DNA of 41,215 bases, from positions 1 through 41,215 of the forward strand of contig JAFSCE010000033.1 in assembly GCA_017436915.1 (NCBI GenBank), written 5' to 3'. The first letter of the stretch is position 1. Each line of letters begins with the position of its first letter. Below are positions 1 to 8,298 of the stretch, piece by piece. The position numbers and the translations under genes were made by a program. Below the pieces are notes generated by a model, which saw only the letters and a program-made list of their open reading frames with translations, made no database searches and had not been told where the DNA came from. The stretch comes from Clostridia bacterium (lineage in GTDB: Bacteria; Bacillota; Clostridia; Oscillospirales; Acutalibacteraceae).

Positions 1-1155
1 ACTACCACTACCACTACCACGACCGGCACGGCAACCACCACACAACCTACTTTGGTAAAACCCTCCGGTGAAATGCGTGCCGCATGGGTATCGTATATTG
101 AATTAAACACCGTATTTCGCGGCTGCTCCACCGCCGAGAAGGCAAAAGCGGCGATTGACGGCATTTTGGATACGATGGAAGAATTTAAACTGAACACCTT
201 GTTCTTTCACGTACGCGCCAATAGTGACTCTTATTATCCTTCCGCTTATTTTAAGCCGGCGGCTTCTGTCAGCAAACTGATTTCCGCCGGTTTCGATCCG
301 CTCGGTTACGCGGTAGAAGCCGCCCACAAGCGCGGGATCGCGCTGCACGCGTGGGTCAATCCGTATCGAGCGGGGATGAATACGGCATATTTGATTGACG
401 GGATCCCTACGATCACGGATTCAAGTAAACGATATTACTACGTACCAAGCTCAACAGCGGCACAACAGCTTATCTTGAACGGTGTCCGTGAGCTGGTGAA
501 CAACTACGCCATTGACGGTATTCAGTACGACGATTATTTTTATCCGCCCAAGGTTTTGGATGCTACCACGGTATACGGTTATGAGAGTGCCGATTACGAG
601 GCATATCAAAAGAACGGCGGTACGCTGTCCATCGCCGATTGGCGCCGAGCCGCTGTGGATACGCTGATTGCCGGCACCCATACCATTACCAAAGCCAAAA
701 ACCGCATATTTGGCGTATCGCCCGCCGTGAACGCCCAAAATACGTATGACGAACTGTATGCCAATCCGAAAAAATGGATGGCAGAAAGCGGCTATATCGA
801 TTATATCTGCCCGCAGATCTATACCGGCTTTGAACATTCCGGCAGCCCGTTTGATAAAATGACCGATGCGTGGCTGTCATACCCGCGTCACTCTTCCGTG
901 AAACTGTACGTCGGTATCGCCACCTACAAAGCAGGATTGTTAAGCGATACGTGGGCGGGCAACGGTAAGACCGAATGGGCAACAAATACCGATATTCTCA
1001 AACGATCTGTGTTGTATCTGCGTTCTAAGAACATATCAGGCATGGCGTTTTACAGCTACAGTTATTTAAAGCCCGATCAAGTCTCGGGCCTGTCGTCAAC
1101 CAATGATGTTTCTGTTGCTTTGAAGGAAATCGAGAATTTACGGACCGTTTTATAA
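1..1155 (+). CDS. GHL10-family (DUF187) glycosyl hydrolase-like exported protein, 5' end outside window
   Basis: The frame is open from base 1, so the gene begins before the window. The first visible codons encode a Thr-rich linker (Thr runs up to about base 45) of the kind that separates a signal peptide or membrane anchor from an extracellular domain. The rest is a TIM-barrel of the GHL10/DUF187 family: MRAAWVSYIE at the first strand, NTLFFHVRANSDSYYPS, HAWVNPYR, the acidic motif DGIQYDDYFYPP (the D-D-Y codons are at 529-537) and YIDYICPQIY. The family includes E. coli DigH (YddW), which cleaves peptidoglycan glycan strands lacking stem peptides. Likely role: hydrolysis of wall glycan outside the membrane. 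A TTG at 52 could be mistaken for a start, but it lies inside the linker. The next gene follows 16 bases later and is a paralogue, so the two probably form an operon. Confidence 0.85.
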   Translation, partial: TTTTTTTTGTATTTQPTLVKPSGEMRAAWVSYIELNTVFRGCSTAEKAKAAIDGILDTMEEFKLNTLFFHVRANSDSYYPSAYFKPAASVSKLISAGFDPLGYAVEAAHKRGIALHAWVNPYRAGMNTAYLIDGIPTITDSSKRYYYVPSSTAAQQLILNGVRELVNNYAIDGIQYDDYFYPPKVLDATTVYGYESADYEAYQKNGGTLSIADWRRAAVDTLIAGTHTITKAKNRIFGVSPAVNAQNTYDELYANPKKWMAESGYIDYICPQIYTGFEHSGSPFDKMTDAWLSYPRHSSVKLYVGIATYKAGLLSDTWAGNGKTEWATNTDILKRSVLYLRSKNISGMAFYSYSYLKPDQVSGLSSTNDVSVALKEIENLRTVL

Positions 1156-1171
1156 AAGGGAGTGAAACCAT

Positions 1172-4100
1172 ATGGCAAAACACATGAGGGGAATTGGCCT
1201 TTCCAAGGGGTGGAAGATCGCCATTGCCGCTACCGCCGCTGTTATGGTTGTAGCATTACTCTGCGCGCTTTTTGCCTATGGTGGTGTGCTCGATGCGATG
1301 GCATCCTTGTTTGGTAGTAACGCAGTCACCACACCTTCTACCACCACAACAACTCCCACCACAACGACCGAGCCGGAGAAGATTGTACCGGTATATCAAA
1401 AACCGGAACAGATGAAAGGTGTTTATCTCACACCGGGAGTGGATTACTATACTTCCTCCAAAAACACGGTTAAAGCCGTAAAACAGCAGATCGATGCGGC
1501 CTTTTCCGCGATAGAGGAATGGGAATTCAATACGTTGCTTTTGCCCTTGAAAACGGACGATAAAGACCTTTGCATATACCCCTCCAAGGTTGCCGACAGT
1601 GTGGAGTTCACCGAGGAAGACGGACAAGCATTTGATCCTATTTCATATATTTTATCGTTAGCGCGAGAAAAGAAACTGTACGTGTACGGCGTATTGGATC
1701 TGCGTGTGCAAGACGGCGAAGAGTGGGATCCCCGCACCGAGGAGGGACGAAAACACACATTGGATCTCGTTCGCGAAGTGACGGCTCGCTACGCAGTGGA
1801 TGGCTATTTTGTGTCCGGCTTTTCTTTCGCGGGTGAGCAGGTCAAGGATGAGGAACGCGAAACGGCCAAGGCCGCTTTGGATACACTAATAAAACAAGTT
1901 ACACAGATCGTTTACGAAGCGAATCCCAATTATTACACGGGCTTACTTTCAAACGGTATCTGGGCACACAGCTCGGTGGATGAGCGCGGTTCGAAAACCG
2001 CGGAATATTACGAGGAATTTACCGACGGCTGTGCCGATACGCTTTCTTGGTTGGAAAAAGGCCTCTTTAATTGTGTCATGGTGCGAATCAACGGCTCGAC
2101 CAGCCATCCGACTGCCTCTTTCCAAAAGGTACTTGAATGGTGGGACGGTGTTGCCGAAAAGCTGCAACTCCCGTTGTACATATCGCATTCGGCATCAAGA
2201 CTCGGTACGTATCATACCGGTTGGAAAGCCATTGATCAGCTGGCACAGCAGTATCTGTACTGCAAATCCACTGCCTCTTGGCAGGGGAGTTGCTATGACT
2301 CATTGAATGCCCTTCATACCAATACCACCGGTGCGGCCGATGCCCTAAAGCGCGCTTATGAAGGTACCCTCGACGAGGAGTACCTCTATAAGCAATTAAA
2401 AATAGCCTTTCCAACGAAAACCAATTATACCACGAATGAGTCCAGCATCACCATACACGGTAGCGGTGACACGAATTTTCCGCTGACGGTTAACGGCGAA
2501 GAGGTCGAGCTGACGGAAAACGGTCTTTTCTCTTTGAACTACACGTTAAAAATCGGTGTAAACACCTTTAAATTTATGCATAAGGGCTCGACAAAGACGT
2601 ATAGCATCACTTATAAGCAAACCGTTTTGCAGAGTGTATCACCCGAAAAAGATATGACTGTCGACGGTGGCAATCCGTTTATTATCAGTGCGATCGCCCG
2701 CAAAGGGTCAACTGTTACGGCGACGATCAACGGGAAGACAATCAAACTGGATGCGTACGCTATTAAAGAAGAGGAAAGCGGTAACGCTTCAACCGATTTT
2801 CAGGAATACAAAGGCACCTACACCTTGCCTGCCGGAAAAATAGGACAAGCTGTTGACCTTGGCAAAGTCACCGTCAAGGCTACCTACAACGGAATGTCGG
2901 AAACCCAAACGGGCGGTAAGGTGACGGTAAAAGCTTTACCGGTTCCCACTACGACAAATCCAAACGTCAGCGTACCTGTCGGAACACCAATTCCCGCACC
3001 GAGCAACGAGGTTAAGATTGTAACGATCACGTCCGATTATGCCGAAACCTTTTCCGGTGGTGGCTTAACAGACGATTATTCACGTCCCTATAATTCATAT
3101 CTGCCGAAAGCAACAAAGGATTACTTGGCCGGTACGGTCTATCACGGCAATTTTTCTTATTATCTGCTTGCTTCCGGTAAAAGGGTCTATTGTAAGGATG
3201 CGGCCGTGACCGACGGTGGCACGTTGACCTATACACCCTTGCAAAACGGAAAAACGACCGTTACTTCCACGCATACGAACATGACCTTTGATGCCGCTTA
3301 TGCCATTCCCGTATATGCGCGCACGAGGGGACAAAAATATTATCGCGAGTCGACTACGGCAACTCCGCATTACGGATTGGAGCCCTATTCCCAAACCACA
3401 ACGCATATTGAAATCACTTTTTATTACCTTTCCGAGGTGCCGAGTGTGCCGGATATTTCTAAAAGTCCTTTATTTAGTTCAGCCGAGTGGGTGGCTGGCG
3501 AGTCGAAAAATTGTTTGGTTTTAAAACTGACACTGAAGAAAAAAGGTGCCTTCTACGGTGTTTCCACCTCCTGGAACGGCAACCAATTAACCATTTCGTT
3601 CTTGAACCCGGCAAACGTTTCCGGCAACGCTGCTTCCGAAAAACTCAAAGGCATTCGTATTTTGTTAGATCCCGGTCATGGATCCGATACCGATAAATCA
3701 TGGGAAGCACCTCTCAATTTAGCGTATGCCAACACCTTGAAAGCGAAGCTTGAAGCGCTGGGTGCAACGGTCGACATGACTCGTACCGGTCCGTTGGGAA
3801 AAGTCGACATACCGTTGCAGAATCGTGTGATTATGGCGCAAACCAAGGGATATCATTTGGTGATCAGCGTACATATGAATGCATCCGGATCTGAAATGGG
3901 TAAGGGAACAGCCACCGGTGCCACGGTGCATTACTATTCCGAGTGGTCATACACTCCCTCAAAGTTTGTTTATGATAAGATGCACGCCGTTGAAACCACT
4001 TATGGGGTAGGCACATCGGCAAACGGAACACCGCGTTCCAGTGGTACGGTATGGGGAACACTCTACATGACCCGTTCCATATTCCATTGCCCGTCCATTT

Positions 4101-4222
4101 TGCTGGAATGTGCTTTTATGGATAACCCGAAAGATCTCAAAGTCTTGGATGATCCGGTGTATCGTGATAAATTGATGCAAGCGGTTACCGACGGTGTCGT
4201 GGAGTATTTTAGCGCAATGTAA
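1172..4222 (+). CDS. Membrane-anchored GHL10-like protein fused to a C-terminal N-acetylmuramoyl-L-alanine amidase (Amidase_3)
   Basis: 1016 residues; ATG preceded by AAAAGGGAGTG. Order of parts: one N-terminal membrane span (about 14-38), a Thr-rich linker (about 53-68), a GHL10-like TIM-barrel region (about 75-400), Ig/cadherin-like repeats (about 410-590), a Pro/Thr linker, an unassigned beta-rich region (about 613-815) and an Amidase_3 domain (about 827-1016). The amidase has all expected zinc and catalytic positions: DPGH with His836, Glu845, SVHMNA with His901 and LLECAF with Glu979, so it should cut the amide between MurNAc and L-Ala. In contrast, the GHL10-like part has lost the acidic motif: where its upstream neighbour has DGIQYDDYFYP, this protein reads DGYFVSGFSFA (around 210-220), and CPQIY is also absent. 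The barrel is therefore probably non-catalytic or altered. A role in wall turnover or spore cortex/engulfment hydrolysis is inferred. Confidence 0.85.
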   Translation: MAKHMRGIGLSKGWKIAIAATAAVMVVALLCALFAYGGVLDAMASLFGSNAVTTPSTTTTTPTTTTEPEKIVPVYQKPEQMKGVYLTPGVDYYTSSKNTVKAVKQQIDAAFSAIEEWEFNTLLLPLKTDDKDLCIYPSKVADSVEFTEEDGQAFDPISYILSLAREKKLYVYGVLDLRVQDGEEWDPRTEEGRKHTLDLVREVTARYAVDGYFVSGFSFAGEQVKDEERETAKAALDTLIKQVTQIVYEANPNYYTGLLSNGIWAHSSVDERGSKTAEYYEEFTDGCADTLSWLEKGLFNCVMVRINGSTSHPTASFQKVLEWWDGVAEKLQLPLYISHSASRLGTYHTGWKAIDQLAQQYLYCKSTASWQGSCYDSLNALHTNTTGAADALKRAYEGTLDEEYLYKQLKIAFPTKTNYTTNESSITIHGSGDTNFPLTVNGEEVELTENGLFSLNYTLKIGVNTFKFMHKGSTKTYSITYKQTVLQSVSPEKDMTVDGGNPFIISAIARKGSTVTATINGKTIKLDAYAIKEEESGNASTDFQEYKGTYTLPAGKIGQAVDLGKVTVKATYNGMSETQTGGKVTVKALPVPTTTNPNVSVPVGTPIPAPSNEVKIVTITSDYAETFSGGGLTDDYSRPYNSYLPKATKDYLAGTVYHGNFSYYLLASGKRVYCKDAAVTDGGTLTYTPLQNGKTTVTSTHTNMTFDAAYAIPVYARTRGQKYYRESTTATPHYGLEPYSQTTTHIEITFYYLSEVPSVPDISKSPLFSSAEWVAGESKNCLVLKLTLKKKGAFYGVSTSWNGNQLTISFLNPANVSGNAASEKLKGIRILLDPGHGSDTDKSWEAPLNLAYANTLKAKLEALGATVDMTRTGPLGKVDIPLQNRVIMAQTKGYHLVISVHMNASGSEMGKGTATGATVHYYSEWSYTPSKFVYDKMHAVETTYGVGTSANGTPRSSGTVWGTLYMTRSIFHCPSILLECAFMDNPKDLKVLDDPVYRDKLMQAVTDGVVEYFSAM

Positions 4223-4225
4223 AAG

Positions 4226-4260
4226 AAAAGAGCGTCAGAGCTTCGCTGACGCTCTTTTTA
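4226..4260 (+). terminator. Intrinsic terminator after the amidase fusion gene
   Basis: A 10-bp perfect stem, AGAGCGTCAG at 4229-4238 with CTGACGCTCT at 4246-4255, has a 7-base loop and is followed by a T run. Flanking A and T residues extend the stem. The birA start lies only 23 bases beyond, so birA needs read-through or a promoter inside the upstream gene. Confidence 0.9.
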
Positions 4261-4282
4261 TCGGGAAAGGAGAAGCGAGTAT

Positions 4283-5068
4283 ATGCCGAACGGTTTATTG
4301 TCAGAATCTGTTTTAAAAGAACGGTTGGGTGATGCTTTTCGTTTACAACTGTATGGGGAAGTGGATTCCACCAACACGCTGGCACGTGAGTTTGCTGCCG
4401 CGGGTGCGCCCGAGGGTACAATTATACTTGCCGATACGCAACGGCAGGGAAGAGGTCGTATGGGCAGGCAGTTTTTCTCTCCAAAAGGCAGCGGACTGTA
4501 TATGAGCATTATTCTTCGCCCCGAATCGGCAGTCACACCATTATATATTACTACCGCCGCGGCGGTCGCCGTGGCAGAAGCCATTGAAGAGGTTGCAGGG
4601 ATTCCGTCGTCCATCAAATGGGTGAATGACGTCTATTGCCGTGGCAAAAAGGTATGTGGCATCTTAACGGAAGGTGCCATCGCCGATAACCTGCAATACG
4701 CCGTCTTGGGAATCGGTATCAACGTGCTTTCTCCAATCGGCGGATTCCCGCCGGAGATAGAATCCCGTGCGGGCGCCGTTTTCGATGAAAAAACGCCGCT
4801 TGCAGCTCATCCAAGGGAAGAACTGGCAGCGGCGATTATCACTCGATTTTGGGGGTATTATGCGGCGTTATCGGCAAAAGCGTTTTTGCAGTCCTACCGA
4901 AAACGCGACATTTTGAAAGGGCGCACCGTCGAGGTGCTGGATATAAACGGCACGGTTATCGAGGAGGTAACGGCGCAGGGGATAACCGATGATTTTGCAT
5001 TGCTTGTGGTGGACCGTTACGGTAAGACCAAAGCATTGTCCTCCGGCGAAGTGAGCTTGCGCTTATAG
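4283..5068 (+). CDS. birA: Biotin--[acetyl-CoA-carboxylase] ligase, monofunctional
   Basis: 261 residues; start chosen for AAAGGAG at 4266-4272. The enzyme activates biotin as biotinyl-AMP and transfers it to the lysine of biotin carboxyl carrier protein. Visible motifs: EVDSTNTLA near the N terminus, the biotin/AMP-binding loop GRGRMGRQ, KWVNDVY, GKKVCGILTEG and LGIGINV, followed by a small SH3-like C-terminal domain (GRTVEVLDINGTV). There is no N-terminal winged helix, so unlike E. coli BirA or Bacillus BirA it should not act as a biotin repressor. No biotin synthesis or acetyl-CoA carboxylase genes are nearby. The last 6 bases overlap the 3' end of the convergent HAD gene. Confidence 0.93.
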   Translation: MPNGLLSESVLKERLGDAFRLQLYGEVDSTNTLAREFAAAGAPEGTIILADTQRQGRGRMGRQFFSPKGSGLYMSIILRPESAVTPLYITTAAAVAVAEAIEEVAGIPSSIKWVNDVYCRGKKVCGILTEGAIADNLQYAVLGIGINVLSPIGGFPPEIESRAGAVFDEKTPLAAHPREELAAAIITRFWGYYAALSAKAFLQSYRKRDILKGRTVEVLDINGTVIEEVTAQGITDDFALLVVDRYGKTKALSSGEVSLRL

Positions 5069-5749
5069 CCCGACCAATAGCGTTGGTAACGCGTACAAAC
5101 TGTCCACTTCAAAATCCGGTTTGGCAAGGGGAGGGCACGCGCTGTGCGAGGGATTAAACCAGCAGGTGCGCAGTCCTACCAGATTACCACCGCGAATATC
5201 GGAACTGGGGCTGTCACCGATGATGACGGCCTTTTCTTTTTCAAAACCGTCAATAGAAGAAAAACAGTGCTCAAAATATCGCGGATCCGGTTTGTTAAAG
5301 CCAATCTCATGTGAGATAAACACGTCTTTGAAATACGGGAGAATACCCGCACTGTCCAAACGGCGGCGCTGGATGGATGCCGTACCGTTTGTCATCAGAT
5401 ACAGGTCATATTGCTTGTGTAACGTTTCGAGTAGTTCCGGTGCACCCGGAATGAAATAATGTCCGACACCCAACAAGTGTTCGTACAAGCCCTTTACTTT
5501 TTCAACGTCACACGGCAGATCATATTCCTCAAACAAGAGTGTAAAGCGACGGCGAAGCACCTGCTCACGCGTGAGTTCGCCGCGTTCAAGCAGTTCCCAT
5601 TGTGAGCGGTTTATTACGTGATAGCGCTCTAACATTTCTTCTGTCGGCGTAAAACCCAGTTCTTTTAAGGTGGAAGATAACGCGACGAGCTCGGCTTTTT
5701 TAAAATCCAACAGTGTATCATCCACGTCAAAAAAGATGGTAGTTAGCAT
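5063..5749 (-). CDS. HAD-superfamily hydrolase, YjjG-like (noncanonical pyrimidine) nucleotidase
   Basis: 228 residues; ATG preceded by AAAGGA. All four HAD motifs are present: FFDVDDTLLDF at the N terminus (nucleophile and acid Asp), LMTNGT (motif II), the Lys in FNKPDPRYF (motif III) and VIIGDSPSSDIRGG (motif IV). The helical cap between motifs I and II and the overall length fit the YjjG subfamily, 5'-nucleotidases that remove noncanonical pyrimidine nucleotides. Exact substrate is not determinable from sequence; a general phosphatase is the alternative. It lies downstream of secF on the same strand but beyond a terminator whose hairpin is only 20 bases from this start codon, so expression would need read-through or an overlapping promoter that I do not see. 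Its 3' end overlaps birA by 6 bases, tail to tail. Confidence 0.88.
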   Translation of the reverse strand: MLTTIFFDVDDTLLDFKKAELVALSSTLKELGFTPTEEMLERYHVINRSQWELLERGELTREQVLRRRFTLLFEEYDLPCDVEKVKGLYEHLLGVGHYFIPGAPELLETLHKQYDLYLMTNGTASIQRRRLDSAGILPYFKDVFISHEIGFNKPDPRYFEHCFSSIDGFEKEKAVIIGDSPSSDIRGGNLVGLRTCWFNPSHSACPPLAKPDFEVDSLYALPTLLVGL

Positions 5750-5767
5750 ACTTCTTCAATCCTTTGT

Positions 5768-5796
5768 AAAAAGCCCCCGAAGTTTTCGGGGGCTTT
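5768..5796 (-). terminator. Intrinsic terminator downstream of secD-secF
   Basis: Stem AAAGCCCCCGA (5770-5780) with TCGGGGGCTTT (5786-5796), loop of 5 bases. On the minus strand it is followed by a T run (A run at 5768-5772 on the plus strand). Confidence 0.88.
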
Positions 5797-5807
5797 CTTG
5801 TGTGTTA

Positions 5808-6740
5808 TCATTTCTTGGCTTTAGCTGCTTTACGACGTGCGGAGTGTTCCACCCACAGTGCCCACAGCGGGGTGCACAAAAACGTGGAGGAATAGAAACC
5901 GGATACGACACCGAAGGTCATCGGCAATGCAAAGCTGATGATGGCATCCATCGAGAAGATCATAGCGATCACCGCAACCGTACCGATCGCAACGAACGTG
6001 CAGATGGAGGTGTTCAGTGTACGACCGAAGGATTGCCGCAAGCTGACGTTCACGATTTCGTTGATACCGGTCTTCTTATCCATTTTTTTGCGATTCTCAC
6101 GAATACGGTCATAGATAACGATGGTATCGTTAAGCGAGTAACCGAGGATCGTCAAAACGACCGCGACGAAATTATCATTCAGCGGAATGCGGAAGATAAC
6201 GAAAATGAAATAGGCAATGAGAATGTCATGCAGCAGGGCAAGCAGCGCCATGATACCGGCGGAAATACCGCCGATCTTGCGGAAACGCAAGCCAACATAG
6301 ATGACCAGGAAGATCGAAGCCAATGCGATCGCCATCCAGCATTTTGCGAAGAAGGTGCGACCGTAAGACGGTTGCAACGAGTTGGTTTCAATCTCTTTGA
6401 TATTGTTGTCGGGGAATTGCTTTTTCAGCGTTTCAATGAAAGTGGTCTGGGTTTTGGTATCCACTTCATCTGCCAGTGTTACGGTAATGATTTTAAGACC
6501 GCTTTCACCGTTTTCGGTGACGTCGATCTCAGCGCCTTTAAGTTTCGTTTGGATAAACTCTTTGGCAGCAGCTTCGTCCAGTGTGTTTTCATAACTGTAC
6601 TTGAGAAGCGTACCGCCCTTGAAATCGATATCCAATTCCACACCCATTATAAGGTTGCAGATAAGACCGATTGCAAGCAAGGCAATGGAAATGATAAGGA
6701 ACAGTTTGCGTTTCGCGATAAAATCAAAATTCTTAAGCAT
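5808..6740 (-). CDS. secF: Protein translocase subunit SecF
   Basis: 310 residues. SecF works with SecD as a proton-driven membrane complex that helps pull preproteins out of the SecYEG channel. Visible: an N-terminal membrane span (FLIISIALLAIGLICNLIMG), the SecF signature DFKGGTLLKY, an extracellular domain to about residue 125, then five further spans including SLNDTIVIYDRIREN, the conserved block in the fourth transmembrane segment, and ending in a basic tail. The start overlaps the end of secD by 8 bases, which indicates translational coupling. Separate secD and secF genes are typical of Clostridia, whereas Bacillus subtilis has a fused SecDF. Confidence 0.96.
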   Translation of the reverse strand: MLKNFDFIAKRKLFLIISIALLAIGLICNLIMGVELDIDFKGGTLLKYSYENTLDEAAAKEFIQTKLKGAEIDVTENGESGLKIITVTLADEVDTKTQTTFIETLKKQFPDNNIKEIETNSLQPSYGRTFFAKCWMAIALASIFLVIYVGLRFRKIGGISAGIMALLALLHDILIAYFIFVIFRIPLNDNFVAVVLTILGYSLNDTIVIYDRIRENRKKMDKKTGINEIVNVSLRQSFGRTLNTSICTFVAIGTVAVIAMIFSMDAIISFALPMTFGVVSGFYSSTFLCTPLWALWVEHSARRKAAKAKK

Positions 6741-8160
6741 CTTGACGCTTACCTCCTAACAACCAGGGTTTACGGAGGAACTTGAAGCGGGAGACGGATT
6801 TCAGCATCAACCGCGAGCAAGTTACGCCCATAATAAAGTTAAAGATGATACCGGCAAGCAGCGTGTAACCGAAGGAATAGACAGCGCCGCTGGCGGAAAC
6901 GGGGAACATGAACAGGAACGGTTTAAGCAGTTTTGCAAATAAACTATCCGCAGGACCAAACACGCCCATCAATACCACAGAGATGATCAAAACCGTGATA
7001 TTACCGTCAAAGATTGCCCAGAACGACTCGCTGCAACCGTTGTTGATGGCGCCGTCGATGGTGCGTCCGCCGCGGATCTGTTCTTTGATACGTTCGGCGG
7101 TGATGATGTTAGCGTCAACACCCATACCGATGGAGAGGATAATACCGGCAATACCGGGGAGTGTCAGCGTAAAGCTGTTAAAGAACGGGAAATATCCTGA
7201 AACAACCGCAATGGAGCCGGCCACCTGACCGAGCAGTGCGATCACACCGACAAAGCCCGGTAAACGGTAGAAGAAAATCATAAAGAGGGAAATCAGCACA
7301 AAGGCAATTACACCCGCAATCACCATGATCTCCAACGCACGCTCGCCTAAAGTAGCGGTAACGGTGCTGGTGTTCTTTGCCGTGATGCTAAAGGGCAGAG
7401 AACCGGAGTTGATGAGATTTGCCAGATCCAACGCTTCCGCATAGTCGGCAAATCCGCCGGAGATCTGCGCATTGCCGTCGGCAATATGTTCATTAACGGT
7501 GGGATTGGAGATACACTCATCGTCCAACCAAATGGAGATGGTGTATTTCTTTGTCGTAAGTCCCTTGTTAAGGTCGGCTTGTTTTTGGGTGGCTTTGGAA
7601 AAGGCCTCTTTACCCGCCTTATCCAATTCCAAGGAAACGATCGGCGTGTTTTCTTGATCAAATCCGGGAGTTGCCGCGCTTACGAGCGAACCGTTGAGAA
7701 CGAAATCCTCTTTTTTTGGTTTTTCGGTCGGCAGACCGGTAGATTCTGTCTCGTCAATATAGAACTCCAGCAAAGCGGTTTTGCCGAGTTCTTCGATAGC
7801 CGATTTGGCATCAAATTCCGTTTCGTTGTTTTTCCACGGGAAGCGGATAACGACCTGATTGTTGTCGGTATCGGTATATGCCTCGTAGTCGGTAATATTG
7901 TTTGCGATCATACGACGCACGATAACTTCTTTCATCGCTTCGATCTGTGCGTCGGTTGCATCAATAGATGCATCCTCGGGAGCAAAGGTGACTTCAATAC
8001 CGCCGTTGATATCAATGCCGGTTCGAATATCCGAAGCTCCGCGAATCACCGTGTCTTGCCGATCGCCAAAGTTTTTATATATCCCAAAAAAGGACGTATA
8101 CCCCAAGGCGACAATGAGCAAAGCCACGATGAAAAATACGGGTTTTGGTGTACGCTTCAT
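6733..8160 (-). CDS. secD: Protein translocase subunit SecD
   Basis: 475 residues; ATG with GGAGGA 7 bases upstream. An N-terminal membrane span is followed by the SecD motif GIDINGGIEVTF, a large extracellular region (P1-like head, about 60-285), and a C-terminal six-helix membrane domain containing GIAGIILSIGMGVDANI and ITAERIKEQIRGGRT, the family signature. The protein is shorter than proteobacterial SecD (about 600 residues), mainly in the periplasmic head, as usual for Gram-positive bacteria. It forms a two-gene operon with secF, read from a good sigma-A-type promoter at 8218-8246. Confidence 0.96.
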   Translation of the reverse strand: MKRTPKPVFFIVALLIVALGYTSFFGIYKNFGDRQDTVIRGASDIRTGIDINGGIEVTFAPEDASIDATDAQIEAMKEVIVRRMIANNITDYEAYTDTDNNQVVIRFPWKNNETEFDAKSAIEELGKTALLEFYIDETESTGLPTEKPKKEDFVLNGSLVSAATPGFDQENTPIVSLELDKAGKEAFSKATQKQADLNKGLTTKKYTISIWLDDECISNPTVNEHIADGNAQISGGFADYAEALDLANLINSGSLPFSITAKNTSTVTATLGERALEIMVIAGVIAFVLISLFMIFFYRLPGFVGVIALLGQVAGSIAVVSGYFPFFNSFTLTLPGIAGIILSIGMGVDANIITAERIKEQIRGGRTIDGAINNGCSESFWAIFDGNITVLIISVVLMGVFGPADSLFAKLLKPFLFMFPVSASGAVYSFGYTLLAGIIFNFIMGVTCSRLMLKSVSRFKFLRKPWLLGGKRQDA

Positions 8161-8217
8161 CGGTCAATCCTCCATCATTTTACAATCCATATAACGATAT
8201 GGTCCTATATAAAGACA

Positions 8218-8246
8218 ATTATAAAGGGAAACGCAAAAAAAGTCAA
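8218..8246 (-). promoter_or_regulatory. Sigma-A-type promoter of secD-secF
   Basis: Read on the minus strand: -35 TTGACT (8241-8246), 17-base spacer, -10 TATAAT (8218-8223). The transcript would start near 8211, leaving a leader of about 50 bases that contains a short hairpin (CCATAT at 8187-8192 with ATATGG at 8197-8202). Confidence 0.82.
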
Positions 8247-8264
8247 CGAAATTCACGGAATCTT

Positions 8265-8293
8265 AAAAAAACCGCCGCGAAAAACACGGCGGT
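8265..8293 (-). terminator. Intrinsic terminator of the aminotransferase gene
   Basis: Stem ACCGCCG (8271-8277) with CGGCGGT (8287-8293), flanked on the minus strand by a run of six T residues (A run at 8265-8270 on the plus strand). It lies within 6 bases of the stop codon. Confidence 0.88.
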
Positions 8294-8298
8294 TTTTA

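Noticed and set aside
1..27. ACTACC repeat at the window start, looking like a microsatellite
   Set aside because: It is in frame and encodes the Thr linker of the GHL10 protein; the third bases vary beyond the first copies.
5670..6785. A 371-codon open frame on the plus strand opposite secF
   Set aside because: It is the antisense shadow of secF and part of secD, with no ribosome binding site or recognisable motif, and its composition (long His/Arg/Asn-rich stretches) is typical of antisense frames.
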